The notes under the pieces were generated by a model. The model had not been told where the DNA came from and did not search any database. It saw only the letters and a program-made list of their open reading frames with translations. Below are positions 36,590 to 48,164 of a stretch of DNA of 64,000 nt, in pieces. Position 1 is the stretch's first letter. Every line of letters begins with the position of its first letter. The stretch lies in assembly GCF_964656455.1 (NCBI RefSeq), contig NC_135717.1, positions 145,776,308 through 145,840,307 of the forward strand, given 5' to 3'. This DNA comes from Halichoerus grypus (taxonomy: Eukaryota > Chordata > Mammalia > Carnivora > Phocidae). Position numbers and translations under genes: made by a program.

Positions 36590-37524
36590 CTTTCTCTGAC
36601 TGACTTGTTTCAGCTAACATAATACAATCTAGTTCCATCCACGTCATTGAAAGTGGCAAAATTTCATTCTTTTTTGATGGTTGAGTAATATTACATTACA
36701 TATATATATGTAGTGATTCCATCAGTTGATGGACATTTGGGCTCTTTCCATAATTTGGCTAATGTTGATAATGCTGCTATAAACATCAGGGTGCATATCC
36801 CCTTCAAATCAGTATTTTTGTATTCTTTGAGTAAATAGTGCAATTGCTGGTTCATAGGGTAGTTCTATTTTTAACTTTCTGAGGATCCTCCATACTGTTC
36901 TCCAGAGTGGCTGCACCAGTTTGCATTCCCACCAACAGTGTAAGAGGGTTCCCCTTTCTCTGTATCCTCACCAACATCTGTCGTTTCCTGAGTTGTTAGT
37001 TTTAGCCATTCTGACAGGTATGAGATGGTATCTCATTGTGGTTTTGATTTGCATTTCCCTGATGATCAGTGATGTTGAGCATTTTTTCATGGGTCTGTTA
37101 GCCATTTGTATGTCTTCTTTGGAGAAATGTCTGTTCATGTCTTCTGTCCATTTCTTAACTGGATTATTTATTTTTTGAGTGTTGAGTTTGATAACTTCTT
37201 TATAGATTTTGGATACTAGCACTTTATCAGATATGTCATTTGCAAATATCTTCTCCCATTCTGTAAGTCGACTTTTAGTTTTGTTGATTGTTACCTTCAC
37301 TGTGCAGAAGCTTTTTATCTTGATGAAGTCCCAGTAGTTCATTTTGCTTTTGTTTCCCTTGCCTCTGGAGACATGTCTAGTAAGAAGTTTCTATGGTCAA
37401 GGTCAAAGAAGTTGCTGCTTATGTTCCCCACTAGGATTTTGATGGTTTCCTTTCTCACAGTTAGATCTTTCATCCATTTTGAATTTATTTTTGTGTATGG
37501 TGTAAGAAAGTGGTCCAGTTTCAT
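36590..37524 (-). pseudogene. Degraded L1 ORF2 C-terminal region
   Basis: Recognisable stretches on the minus strand include [20 protein letters not shown] (37524-37339 frame) and [41 protein letters not shown] (37342-36968 frame). The frame changes between them and further breaks lie to the left. Confidence 0.85.
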
Positions 37525-37525
37525 T

Positions 37526-37729
37526 TTTTTTTTTTTTTTTAGATTTTATTTATTTGACAGAGAGAGACACAGTGAGAGAGGGAACACAATGAGGGGGAGT
37601 AGGAGAGGGAGAGGGAGAAGCAGGCTTCCCGCCGAGCAGGGAGCCCGATGCGGGGCTCGATCCCAGGACCCTGGGATCATGACCGGAACTAAAGGCAGAC
37701 GCTTAACGACTGAGCCACCCAGGTGCCCC
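37526..37729 (-). mobile_element. Can-SINE, minus strand, inside older L1
   Basis: Perfect TSD ggtccagtttcatt at 37512-37525 and 37730-37743, with L1 ORF2 sequence resuming after it. Confidence 0.97.
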
Positions 37730-37933
37730 GGTCCAGTTTCATTCTTTTGCATGTTGCTGTCCAGTTTTTCCAATACTATTTGTTGAAAAGATTGTCTTTT
37801 TTCCATTGGATATTCTTTCCTACTTTATTAAAGATTAGTTGGCCATGTAGTTTAGGTCCATTTCTGGGTTCTCTATTCTCTTTCATTCATCTGTTTCTGT
37901 TCCAAAAAAAATCTTTTTAAAATGCAGACAACA

Positions 37934-38339
37934 TGGGGCTCCTGGGTGGCTCAGTCGTTAAGCGTCTGCCTTCGGCTCAGGTCATGATCCCAGGGTCCTG
38001 GGATCGAGCCCCACGTTGGGTTCCCTTCTCCGCGGGGAAGCCTGCTTCTCCCTCTCCTACTCCCCCTGCTTGTGTTCCCTCTCTCATTATGTCTGTCTCT
38101 GTCAAATAAATAAAAAATAAAATCTTTTTTTTTTTTTTAAGATTTTATTTATTTATTTGACAGAGAGAGTGAGAGAGCACAAGCTGGGGGAGCAGTAGAA
38201 GGAGAGGAAGAAGCAGGCTTCCCGCTGAGCAGGGAGCCCAATGCGGGGCTCGATCCCAGGACCCTCGGATCATGACCTGAGCCAAAGGCAGACGCTTAAC
38301 CATCTGAGCCACCCAGGCGCCCCTAAAAATAAAATCTTT
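37934..38339 (+). mobile_element. Can-SINE, plus strand, split in its tail by another
   Basis: Perfect TSD aaaatgcagacaaca at 37919-37933 and 38340-38354. Its AT-rich tail is broken by a minus-strand SINE and resumes as aaaaataaaatcttt before the right TSD. Confidence 0.95.
38126..38324 (-). mobile_element. Can-SINE, minus strand, nested in a SINE tail
   Basis: The host tail taaaa(a)taaaatctt is duplicated at about 38111-38125 and 38324-38338. Head-to-tail order is opposite to the host, giving a tail-to-tail inverted pair. Confidence 0.93.
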
Positions 38340-38354
38340 AAAATGCAGACAACA

Positions 38355-38630
38355 GAACATTTACATGTGAAAATATTATTTAATTAGTATGTTTAATATA
38401 TTTAGTATTTAATATGCTTTATTCATATTTTAAGGTAGTTATTTTTTTTGTTAAGATATTCTTGCTATAACAAAGTTCATTCCTTCATGAATATTATGTG
38501 ATCCTGAAAAATGAGGTTTGAGAAGTTTGGTAATGTTGGTTATAAAATATCATTTTCTAAATCTACAAAATGGAAATAGTAAAAATCCAATTTATAATTT
38601 GTAGTAATGCTGACAAATAAATAATTCCAA
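38355..38630. other. Unique AT-rich sequence
   Basis: Nothing recognised. Confidence 0.5.
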
Positions 38631-38945
38631 TTGTCTTCCATGGCACATGGTGGGATTGTACTTCCCAGTTCCCTTGAAGTTAGTTGGGACTTGTGTCTTG
38701 TTTTGGGCAGTAAGTAGAAGTGATGTATGACACTCCTTTGAAAGACTTAAGAGCTTGTGTATAAATTGCCATACTCAGTGTTCCAGTGTCTTCTCCATTA
38801 ACCTAAATTTGAGTGTCAGAATAATGTGAACAAAGCCCCCAACCAAACAATGGTGACCATGTAGAGGGAGTAAGAAATCAATCTTTGTTGGTTTAAATCA
38901 ATAAGATTTGGAGGTTGCTAAATAACACTGTATAACCTAGTCAAA
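38630..38945 (+). mobile_element. Possible ancient LTR- or MER-type repeat
   Basis: Text such as gaagttagttgggacttgtg, aagacttaagagcttgtg and ggttgctaaataacactgta resembles a dispersed mammalian repeat also suggested at 53440-53810. Family not fixed. Confidence 0.35.
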
Positions 38946-39329
38946 GTATGAGACAGTATGTATAAAGTGTAGAGCATAGTTTTAAGCTCAGGTATTATTA
39001 TTATAAAAGTTTTACACATGACTAATATAGACAAAATGCAATGTAAATGCTACTGACTAGTTAGAACACATAAAACCTGTAAGGGTTGATTATATGCCCC
39101 TAATGCTAGTTTGTAATGAGCGAGACTGCTATACTTTCTTTCCTCATGTGTGCTGAGTTTTTCCTAATAATGGTTAATACAATTATTATAAAATTATAAT
39201 TTATAGGGGGAAACTTTAATGTTTTGAGAGCATATATTTAAAGATACTGATACTTAAGAGGATATAGAAAACAGAATTACAGGAAAAACAACACATACAT
39301 TTATTTATTCTCTCAATAGTTCATTAAAA
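38946..39329. other. Unique AT-rich sequence
   Basis: Nothing recognised. Confidence 0.5.
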
Positions 39330-39340
39330 CCATAACTCCA

Positions 39341-39533
39341 GGGGTGTCTGGGTGGCTTAGTCAGATAAGCATCTGCCTTCAGCTCAGGTCATGATCTCAA
39401 GGTCCTGGTATCGAGCCCCATGTCAGGCTCCCTGCTCAGCGGGGAGCCTGCTTCTCCCTCTCCCTCTGTGATCTCTCTTGCTCTCACTCTCAAATAAATA
39501 AATAAAAAATCTTTAAAACCAATAAAAACAAAG
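39341..39533 (+). mobile_element. Can-SINE, plus strand
   Basis: TSD ccataactcca at 39330-39340 and 39534-39544. Moderately diverged head (ggggtgtctgggtggcttag). Confidence 0.93.
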
Positions 39534-39540
39534 CCATAAC

Positions 39541-39602
39541 TCCAGCATCTAGAGTAGTCTCTGGTTGACATAAATTTGTTGAATGAATGAATGAATGAAT
39601 TT
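39541..39602 (+). mobile_element. L2 3' terminus
   Basis: tccagcatctagagtagtct through ttgttgaatgaatgaatgaa is the standard L2 end. The SINE inserted at its left edge. Confidence 0.7.
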
Positions 39603-39877
39603 GACAATTCATACCAAAATCTATTCTTTCATCATTTTCAACTTTATATGCCTGTTTTTCTTAGTGGAAATTTTGTATTATTTAGATTTTTTTTCTATGG
39701 CCCTAACTTTTACAGATATTAAAAAGATATCTTCTTTAATTGTGCATGTTATTCATATCTTTACCTAGCTGTAAAATCACATCTCCAAATGAAAACTGCA
39801 GATAAATTTTTGTAGCCCATCTTTTCGGGTGATAAATTTTCATTACACCTGAAATAGTTCTTTTCATATGGGGACTG

Positions 39878-39920
39878 TAGTAATGTATGGTGATTAACAT
39901 AACATAATTAAAAAAAAAAG
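39878..39920 (+). mobile_element. Very short L1 3' terminus
   Basis: About 30 bp matching the L1 end (aatgtatggtgattaacata, then acataatt) plus poly(A). No TSD identified. Confidence 0.75.
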
Positions 39921-40479
39921 AATAACTTAGGGAAAGCAAACATATAACATGGAATTAATTCTGATAAACTCAGCAACTAATTAGGGCAGAGGTATAAGTA
40001 CAAATAGATAAAGAAATAAGTTTTCATCTTTAATCTCTAGTATGTCTTTAGTAAGAGTTTAGGAAAATAAACATGTAAATATCAACATTGGGATGAGGGA
40101 AATGTTCTTTTACCTCAGTTGTGAGTAGATGGTAACTAAAGTTGATAAATGAAGAAAAAAATAGGAGCTCATTTTCTGGAGTTACAGGTTAACCACCAGA
40201 ATTTATTAATTAAAATAAAAAAATAGAAATGGCTAAGAGGTTAGTTACTCAAGGAGAAGGAAAGAAGAGAGTTGAAAATTACTGCTTTTAACCATGTGCT
40301 CTTCTGTATTGGATTTGATAAGGTGTGCAAGTATTGTTTTGATCCAGCTGCCTACTTGACAACTTCATCTGGATATCTCAAATGCACCTCAGATGAAAAA
40401 ATACCCAAAGTTGAATTCACTGTCTCTTTTTCCATTGCCTTCTGTACCAGTTAATGGCACAAATCCATTAATCCAATCA
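39921..40479. other. Unique sequence
   Basis: Nothing recognised. Confidence 0.5.
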
Positions 40480-41384
40480 TCCTTGACACTTCCCTCTCCC
40501 TCATCCCCCTTGTCTTATTTTTCACTAAGTCCTATCAATCACTTTGATCTCTTAAATATCCCCTGAATATATAAGGTTTCTCTTTTTCTCCATGGTTGCC
40601 TTTATGCTCTGCTCTTTTCTACAATACTGAATTAGCTTTCTAATGGTCTTGCCTAAATTCACCCTGAGTATTCTCACCAGAGCTTCAATGGTATTTCCAA
40701 CTGCAGTAGTGATTGTGTTTCATACGCTTGCCTAAGACACACCAATGACTTCCAATTGCTCTTAGGATACAGAACAACTCCTTTTCCTTAACATAATCTG
40801 GGAGGCTGTGCATGGTGAAGCCATGTCACCATCTTAAACCTCTTATACCCCTGTATGCTTCACTCTCTGCTCTGGTGGTCCACTTTAACTTTTTTTTTTC
40901 ATTTAATGTTTTTATTTTTTTAAATTTTATTTTATTATGTTATGTTAATCACCATACATTACATCATTAGTTTTTGATGTAGTGTTGCATGATTCATTGT
41001 TTGCATATAACACCCAGTGCTCCATTCAATACGTGCCCTCTTTAATACCCATCACCAGGCTAACCCATCCCCCTACCCCCTCCCCTCTAGAACCCTCAGT
41101 TTGTTTCTCAGAGTCCATCGTCTCTCATGGTTCGTCTCCCCCTCTGATTCCCCCGCTTCATTTTTCTCTTCCTACTATCTTTTTTTTTTTTTTTTTTAAC
41201 ATATAATGTATTATTTGTTTCAGAGGTACAGGTCAGTGATTCATCAGTCTTACACAATTCACAGCACTCACCATAGCACATACCCTCCCCAATGTCTTAT
41301 CACCCAGCGACCCCATCCCTCCCACCCCCACCACTCCAGCAACCCTCAGTTTGTTTCCTGAGATTAAGAATTCCTAATATCAGT

Positions 41385-42715
41385 GAGATCATATGATACA
41401 TGTCTTTCTCTGATTGACTTATTTCGCTTAGCATATTACCCTCTAGTTCCATCCACCTTGTTGCAAATGGCAAGATTTTGGGGTTTTTTGATGGCTGCAT
41501 AATATTCCATTGTATGTATATACCACATCTTCCTTATCCATTCATTTGTTGATGGACATCTTGGCTCTTTCCATAGCTTGGCTTTTGTGGACAGTGCTGC
41601 TATAAACATTAGGATGCACATACCCCTTCAGATCACTACATTTGTATCTTTGGGGTGAATACCCAGTAGTGAAATTGCTGGTTCATAGGGTAGCCTATTT
41701 TCAACTTTTTGAGGAACCTCCATACTCTTTTCCAGAGTGGCTTCACCAGCTTGCATTCCCACCAACAGTGTAGGAGGGTTCCCCTTTCTCCACATCCTGG
41801 CCAACATCTGTCATTCCCTGACTTGTTAATTTTAGCCATTCTGACTGGTGTGAGGTGGTATCTCATTGAGGTTTTGATTTGGATTTCCCTGATGCCGAGC
41901 GATGTTGAGCACTTTTTCATGTGTCTGTTGGCCATTTGGATGTCTTCTTTGGAAAAATATCTGTTCATATCCTCTACCTATTTCTTGATTGGATTATTTG
42001 TTCTTTGGGTGTTGAGTTTGATAAGTTCTTTATAGATTTTGGATACTAGCCCTTTATCTGATATGTCATTTGCAAATATCTTCTCCCATTCTGTCAGTTG
42101 TCTTTTGGTTTTGTTGACTGTTTCTTTTGCTGTGCAAAAGCTTTTCATCTTGATGAAGTCCCAAGAGTTCATTTTTGCCCTAGCTTCCCTTGCCTTTGGC
42201 GATGTTTCTAGGAAGAAGTTGCCGTGGCTGAGGTCGAAGAGGTTGCTGCCTGTGTTCTCCTTTAGGATTTTGATGGACTCCTGTCTCACATTGAGGTCTT
42301 TCAACCATTTTGAGTCTATTTTTGTGTGTGGTGTAAGGAAATGGTCCAGTTTCATTCTTCTGCATGTGGCTGTCCAATTTTCCCAACACCATTTTTTGAA
42401 GAGACTGTCTTATTTCCACAGGACTTTCTTTCCTGCTTTGTCAAGGATTAGTTGACCATAGAGTTGCGGGTCATTTCTGGGCTCTCTCTTCTGTTCCATG
42501 GATCTATGTGTCTGTTTTTGTGCCAGTACCATACTGTCTTGATGATTACAGCTTTGTAATAGAGCTTGAAGTCTGGAATTGTGATGCCACCAGCTTTGCT
42601 TTTCTTTTTCAACATTCCTCTGGCTCTTCGGGGTCTTTTCTGGTTCCATACAGATTTTAAGATTATTTGTTCCATTTCTTTGAAAAAAGTGGATGGTATT
42701 TTGATAGGGATTGCT
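41385..42715 (-). pseudogene. L1 ORF2 C-terminal half, broken
   Basis: Minus-strand stretches include [19 protein letters not shown] and [14 protein letters not shown] (42675-42448), [20 protein letters not shown] (from 42355), [19 protein letters not shown] with [20 protein letters not shown] (41968-41636), and MEYYAAIKKP near the C-terminus. They lie in different frames, so at least two small indels have broken this copy. Same protein region as the piece at 33.3-34.5 kb but more decayed. Confidence 0.93.
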
Positions 42716-45152
42716 TTAAACTATATCATACTTAAAGGGTCTATCCAACAAGAATATTTAACAATTGTAAATATCTATGCCCCTAACATGGGAGCAGCCA
42801 ATTATATAAGCCAATTAATAACAAAATCAAAGAAACACATCAACAACAATACAATAATAGTAGGGGACTTTAATACCCCCCTCACTGAAATGGACAGATC
42901 ATCTAAGCAAAAGATCAACAAGGAAATAAAGACTTTAAATGACACACTGGACCAAATGGATTTCACAGATATATTCAGAACATTCCATCCCAAAGCAACA
43001 GAATACACATTCTTCTCTAGTGCCCATGGAACATTCTCCAGAATAGATCACATCCTAGGTCACAAATCAGGTCTCAACCTGTACCAAAAGATTGGGATCA
43101 TTCCCTGCATATTTTCAGACCACAATGCTTTGAAACTAGAACTCAATCACAAGAGGAAAGTCGGAAAGAACTCAAATACATGGAAGCTAAAGAGCATCCT
43201 ACTAAAGAATGAATGGGTCAACCAGGAAATTAAAGAAGAATTTAAAAAATTAATGGAAACCAATGAAAATGAAAACACAACTGTTCAAAATCTTTGGGAT
43301 GCAGCAAAGGCGGTCCTAAGAGGAAAGTATATAGCAATACAAGCCTTTCTCAAGAAACAAGAAAGGTCTCAAATACACGACCTAACCCTACACCTAAAGG
43401 AGCTGGAGAAAGAACAGCAAATAAAGCCTAAACCCAGCAGGAGAAGAGAAATAATAAAGATTGGAGCAGAGATCAATGAAATAGAAACCAAAAGAACAGT
43501 AGAACAGATCAATGAAACTAGGAGCTGGTTCTTTGAAAGAATTAATAAGGTTTATAAACCCCTGGCCAAACTTATCAAAAAGAAAAGAGAAATGACCCAA
43601 ATAAATAAAATCATGAATGAAAGAGGAGAGATCACAACCAACACCAAAGAAATACAAGCAATTATAAAAACATATTATGAGCAACTATTTGCCAGCAAAT
43701 TAGATAATCTGGAAGAAATGGATGCATTCCTAGAGATGTATCAACTACCAAAACTGAACCAGGAAAAAATAGAAAACCTGAACAGACCTAGAACCACTAA
43801 GGAAATTGAAGCAGTCATCAAAAATCTCCCAAAAAACAAGAGCCCAGGGCCAGATGGCTTCCCAGGGGAATGCTACCAAACATTTAAAGAATTAATACCT
43901 ATTCTTCTGAAACTGTTCCAAAAAATAGAAATGGAAGGAAGACTTTGCAACTCATTATATGAGGCCAGCATTACCTTGATCCGCAAACCAGACAAAGACC
44001 CCATCAAAAGGAGAATTACAGACCAATATCCTTGATGAACATGGATGCAAAAAGTCTCACCAAAATACTAGCCCATAGGATCCAACAGTACATTAAAAAG
44101 ATTATTCACCACAACCAAGTGGGATTTATTCCTGGGCTGCAAGTTTGGTTCAACATCCACAAATCAATCAATGTGATACAACACATTAATAAAAGAAAGA
44201 ACAAGAACCATATGATCCTCTCAATAGATGGAGAAAAAGCATTTGACGAAGTACAGCATCCTTTCTTGATCAAAACTCTTCAGAGTATAGGGATAGAGGG
44301 TACATACCTCAATATCATAAAAGCCATCTATGAAAAACCCACAGCGAATATCATTCTCAATGGGGAAAAACTGAGAGCTTTCCCTCTAAGGTCAGGAACA
44401 CGGCAGGGATGTCCACTATCACCACTGCTATTCAACATAGTATTAGAAGTCCTAGCCACAGGGCGCCTGGGTGGCTCAGTTGGTTAGGCGACTGCCTTCG
44501 GCTCAGGTCATGATCCTGGAGTCCCTGGATCGAGTCCCGCATCGGGCTCCCTGCTCGGCGGGGAGTCTGCTTCTCCCTCTGACCCTCCCCCCTCTCATGT
44601 GCTCTCTCTCATTCTCTCTCTCTCAAATAAATAAATAAATTAAAAAAAAAAAAAGAAGTCCTAGCCACAGCAATTAGACAACAAAAAGGTATAAAAGGCA
44701 TCCAAATCAGCAAAGAAGAAGTCAAACTCTCACTCTTTGTAGATGATATGATACTTTATGTGGAAAACCCAAAAGACTCCACACCAAAACTGCTAGAACT
44801 CATACAGGAATTCACTTTACAGTGAATACACTTTACAGTGGCAGGATATAAAATCAATGCACAGAAATCAGAGGCATTCCTAAACACCAACAACAAGACA
44901 GAAGAAAGAGAAATTAAGGAGTTGATCCCATTTACAATTGCACCCAAAACTATAAGATACCTAGGAATAAATCTAACCAAAGAGGCAAAGAATCTGTACT
45001 CAGAAAACTCTAAAATACTCATGAAAGAAATTGAGGAAGACACAAAGAAATGGAAAAACATTCCATGCTCATGGATTGGAAGAACAAATATTGTGAAGAT
45101 GTCAATGCTACCTAGAGCAATCTACACATTTAATGCAATCCCTATCAAAATA
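42716..45152 (+). pseudogene. L1 ORF2 endonuclease-RT region, broken
   Basis: The plus half starts inside the endonuclease domain ([39 protein letters not shown]) and enters RT ([13 protein letters not shown] near 43850, then [38 protein letters not shown]). Breaks: a frameshift at about 44005-44035, a SINE at 44461, and a 16 bp tandem duplication at 44813-44840 that adds an in-frame stop. The RT box reads FVDD (valine codon at 44739-44741) where L1s usually have FADD. The first part of the endonuclease domain is missing. Open frames that start at 42566 join unrelated antisense sequence to this piece. Confidence 0.94.
44461..44653 (+). mobile_element. Can-SINE, plus strand, second subfamily, inside L1
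   Basis: Perfect 16 bp TSD agaagtcctagccaca at 44445-44460 and 44654-44669. Body has the gatcctggagtcc and gagtcccgcatcgggctc variants. Confidence 0.97.
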
Positions 45153-45480
45153 CCACTTTAACTTTTAAAACTCACTTTGTCTATTCACAGAACCATTGCA
45201 TATGTTCTTTCTTCTGCCTAGTGTAACTACCCTTACCACAAACCACCTCACTCTGTTCAATCTTAACCATTCTTCAGATCTTGGCTAAAGGGAAGCCAAC
45301 TCTCCCACACTAGTCCCAATCACGTTCCTTTGTTATATGCTCTTAAAAAACACATTCATTTGAATTATATTTGTCTAGCTTCTCTGAATACTATGCTGAA
45401 TGAGAAAATGACTGCATAGGTTTTTGCTCACTGTTTTTATTGCTCCAGCAATTAATATACAATTTTTAGTGATTGACAAA

Positions 45481-47200
45481 TTATAAGGAATCAAAATTAT
45501 TTGTCATTAATTAATATATGGCCCCCTGGTCACTTACTCAAGCAATAATGCAAACTTTGTCAGTCTTCTATCAATATTCCTCCAAGTTATAGGCGTTTTG
45601 CTTTCTCAATTTCTTGTTGGACCCTGGTTTCTATTCTTAATTGTTATTACACAGTTTTATACAACAGTGAGACACCAGATTCAGGTAAATGTGCTGTACC
45701 CTGGAATGCCTATTTCTACTACTTGAGATTTGCTAGATCCTTGTGGATTTAAGGAGAAATAATTTCTTCCACATTTAGTGCTGATTGCAATTTTTCTCCA
45801 TTCTCAAATGTTCTTATTTTTGGTCATTTTCTCTATGTTATATGTCCCTTGAAAAATAAATACTTGTATTTATTTTTATTAATTGTAGCCAATTTTTAAT
45901 ATTTACATTTTCAGGTAATTATATTTAGGCTGTTGTGTTTCCATGGAGAACTTTCACATTTATCTGTAGATTGCACTTGGTGTCCTTGTCAAAAGTGGTA
46001 TATTGTGTTCTATGACCTAAGAATCTACTGTTTTGTAAATTCTGAAATAAAGCATAAGGCTAAAGACAGATTAGATGATTGCTTAATGGATGAAATTTAT
46101 ATCTTGTTTGAAAGAGGAAAAATAAATTGTGATGCTTCTAGGCTTGTGGTTTTGTTTTGGAACTATCATGGTGCAGACCCTTGGCATCCTATCTAAGAGG
46201 TGGGGGAAAGATTTATGAGCTTATACAATGAGGTTTTCTATTTTCAGATGGAAAAAAAATCACAGTATAGAGACTTTAAATTACCTAAGACAGCAGTATG
46301 TTTTAAATGTTTATATATTTTTAAATTTATATTCTTCCCGACTGCCCCGTATTGCTGCCCCACATCAAGGTTAATTCAGAAACAAACAAACAAACAAAAA
46401 AAGTCTCAATGTTTTCTGTGTGTTACCAATTAGCAATCAATCTTTCTGATTCTGAGACAAACTTATGGATTAATTTTGATTAGATAAAATTGTTCCCAGG
46501 AGAGAACTGTGGAAATAAAACTAAATTATGTTATGTCAAGATTTTCTGTTACATTTCAAGTTGAATGAATTACAAAAGAAGTGACAAAGTTTCCTTAGTT
46601 AGACAGAAGTGGTATTTTGACATTAATAGAAAAAAGATCAAAGAGACTGAGATAAATTTCCACTTTCTCCTGACTTCTTCATCAAATTGCGGTCGAATTT
46701 GACAAAGCTCTTTTCTTTTGCTAACTCCCACACTCCATAAATTTGAGTTGAGAATTCTCAATAAATGTCAAAGAAGATGCAACTTGCTACTTAGTTTTTC
46801 TTGCTTGGATGATCCAACGAGGCATTTTCCAAACTGAAGGAAAATGCTATAATCCAGCTATAAATTACGAGGCTGTTCCATGGTGGAGATAGCTCCAAAA
46901 TGACTGCGAGAATCTGTTATCTGTGTTGCTTTAATTCTCCGGAGAACCCAGCACTAACTCTGCAGACAGATTTCATTCTTTGAAATATCATTAAAAGTTA
47001 CATTTTTATAACAAATGCTCAAGTGTTTATGTATATGATGCTTCTTTATTGCTTCTTCCTTTTAGAAAGATGCTAGGAGAAAATAATCTAGAAATTAATA
47101 TGCAAGTCTCTACATAAAAAAATCATACTTCACTGGTGAATAAATATAGACTAACTTTATGTCTTATCAAATTAAAACTCCTATATTTGGTTTGCTAGTT
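45481..47200. other. Unique AT-rich sequence, no gene seen
   Basis: No repeat recognised apart from an AAAC run near 46380. The 87- and 77-codon frames at 45933 and 46200 have no family feature. Confidence 0.5.
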
Positions 47201-47213
47201 AAGAATGAAATAA

Positions 47214-47422
47214 GGAGGGGTGACTTGGTGGTTCCGTTCAGTTGAGCACCTGACTCTTGATTTCAGCTCAGGTCATTATCTCAGGGTTGTGGGATGGAGC
47301 CCAGAGTCAGGCTCCATGCTCAACAAGGAGCCTGCTTCTCGCTCTCTCTCTTTCTCCCCCTCTGCCCCTCTCCCTGCTCTCTCTCTCTCTCTCTCTCTAA
47401 AGTGAATAAATAAATTAAAAAA
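47214..47422 (+). mobile_element. Older-subfamily Can-SINE, plus strand
   Basis: Diverged head (aggggtgacttggtggttcc), gactcttgatttcagctcag and a CT-rich body. TSD aagaatgaaataa at 47201-47213 and 47423-47435. Confidence 0.92.
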
Positions 47423-47447
47423 AAGAATGAAATAAAGAAATTTTTTA

Positions 47448-47664
47448 TTTTATTTTATTTTATTTTATTTTAAAGATTATTTATTTATTTATTTATTTGA
47501 GAGAGAGAGAATGAGAGACAGAGAGCACGAGAGGGAAGAGGATCAGAGGGAGAAACAGACCCCCCGCTGAGCAGGGAGCCCGATGTGGGACTCGATCCTG
47601 GGACTCCAGGATCATGACCTGAGCTGAAGGCAGTCGCTTAACCAACTGAGCCACCCAGACGCCC
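47448..47664 (-). mobile_element. Can-SINE, minus strand, second subfamily
   Basis: Tail carries a TTTTA pentanucleotide run; the body has the complement of the gatcctggagtcc variant. TSD aagaaatttttta at 47435-47447 and 47665-47677, directly abutting the SINE to its left. Confidence 0.94.
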
Positions 47665-47924
47665 AAGAAATTTTTTAAATTGTTATTCTTGGTTAATGGA
47701 TGAAATTGTGACAAAGTTAAATGAACAGTTAGATGCCTATTATATTTATTTTTTATAAGTTGGATTATGGAAGAACAATTTTGTTTATCTTGAAGCATCA
47801 GCATCCATATAACCCAAAGCAAATTTCCCTAGGAAATTTGAACTGATCTCTCATGACATTTACCTTTCCTTCACAGGAAGTTCTAAAATTTCATCTGGCA
47901 GATATAATTTTAGTTTTTTTAAGA

Positions 47925-48140
47925 TCATCAGTAAACATCTATTAAATGAGTACCTACTGTATCATAGACATTTTGCTAGGCACTGATGGTTCAGAAAGAA
48001 AGCATGGTCTCTGATGTTGAAGACAGTTATGTCAGAAGAAAAGACCTGTGATACATATTTACCATACAATGTAATGAGTGCTTATGTGGTGGAACATATA
48101 AAGAGCATTCTGTTGGAGTATAGAGGGGATACAAATCCTA
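47925..48140 (-). mobile_element. L2 3' end, minus strand
   Basis: ctattaaatgagtacctact, cattttgctaggcactgat and caatgtaatgagtgcttatg follow the L2 complement. Confidence 0.65.
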
Positions 48141-48164
48141 TTCTGCCTGTTGTACATGCAAAAG

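Larger units (their letters stand above)
36258..37901 (-). mobile_element. Older L1, minus strand, not inverted
   Basis: The whole element is on the minus strand from its 3' UTR (left) to mid ORF2 (right), 5'-truncated. More diverged than the other L1s. Possible TSD acaaaaaaatcattt (36243-36257) against ccaaaaaaaatcttt (about 37902-37916). It is interrupted by a SINE at 37526-37729. Confidence 0.85.
40895..45152 (-). mobile_element. Twin-primed (5'-inverted) L1, 4.3 kb, carrying a SINE
   Basis: TSD ccactttaactttt at about 40880-40894 and 45153-45166. The 3' end is on the left: 40895 to about 42715 is 3' UTR and ORF2 C-terminus on the minus strand. From about 42716 the upstream ORF2 part lies in the opposite (plus) orientation to 45152. 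About 20 bp (gcaatccctatcaaaatac) occur in both halves, at the inner junction and at the right end. A SINE sits within the plus half. Confidence 0.96.
40480..45480 (+). mobile_element. L2, split by a 4.3 kb L1
   Basis: L2 text runs to 40894 (accaatgacttccaattgct, ttaggatacagaacaact, taacataatctgggaggct) and resumes at 45153 (ctattcacagaaccattgca, tcttctgcctagtgtaact, atcttggctaaagggaag). The reading order is continuous once the L1 is removed. Confidence 0.8.

Noticed and set aside
42566..42715. Apparent N-terminus of the 489-codon frame
   Set aside because: It is antisense L1 ORF2 across the inversion junction; real ORF2 sequence starts near 42716.
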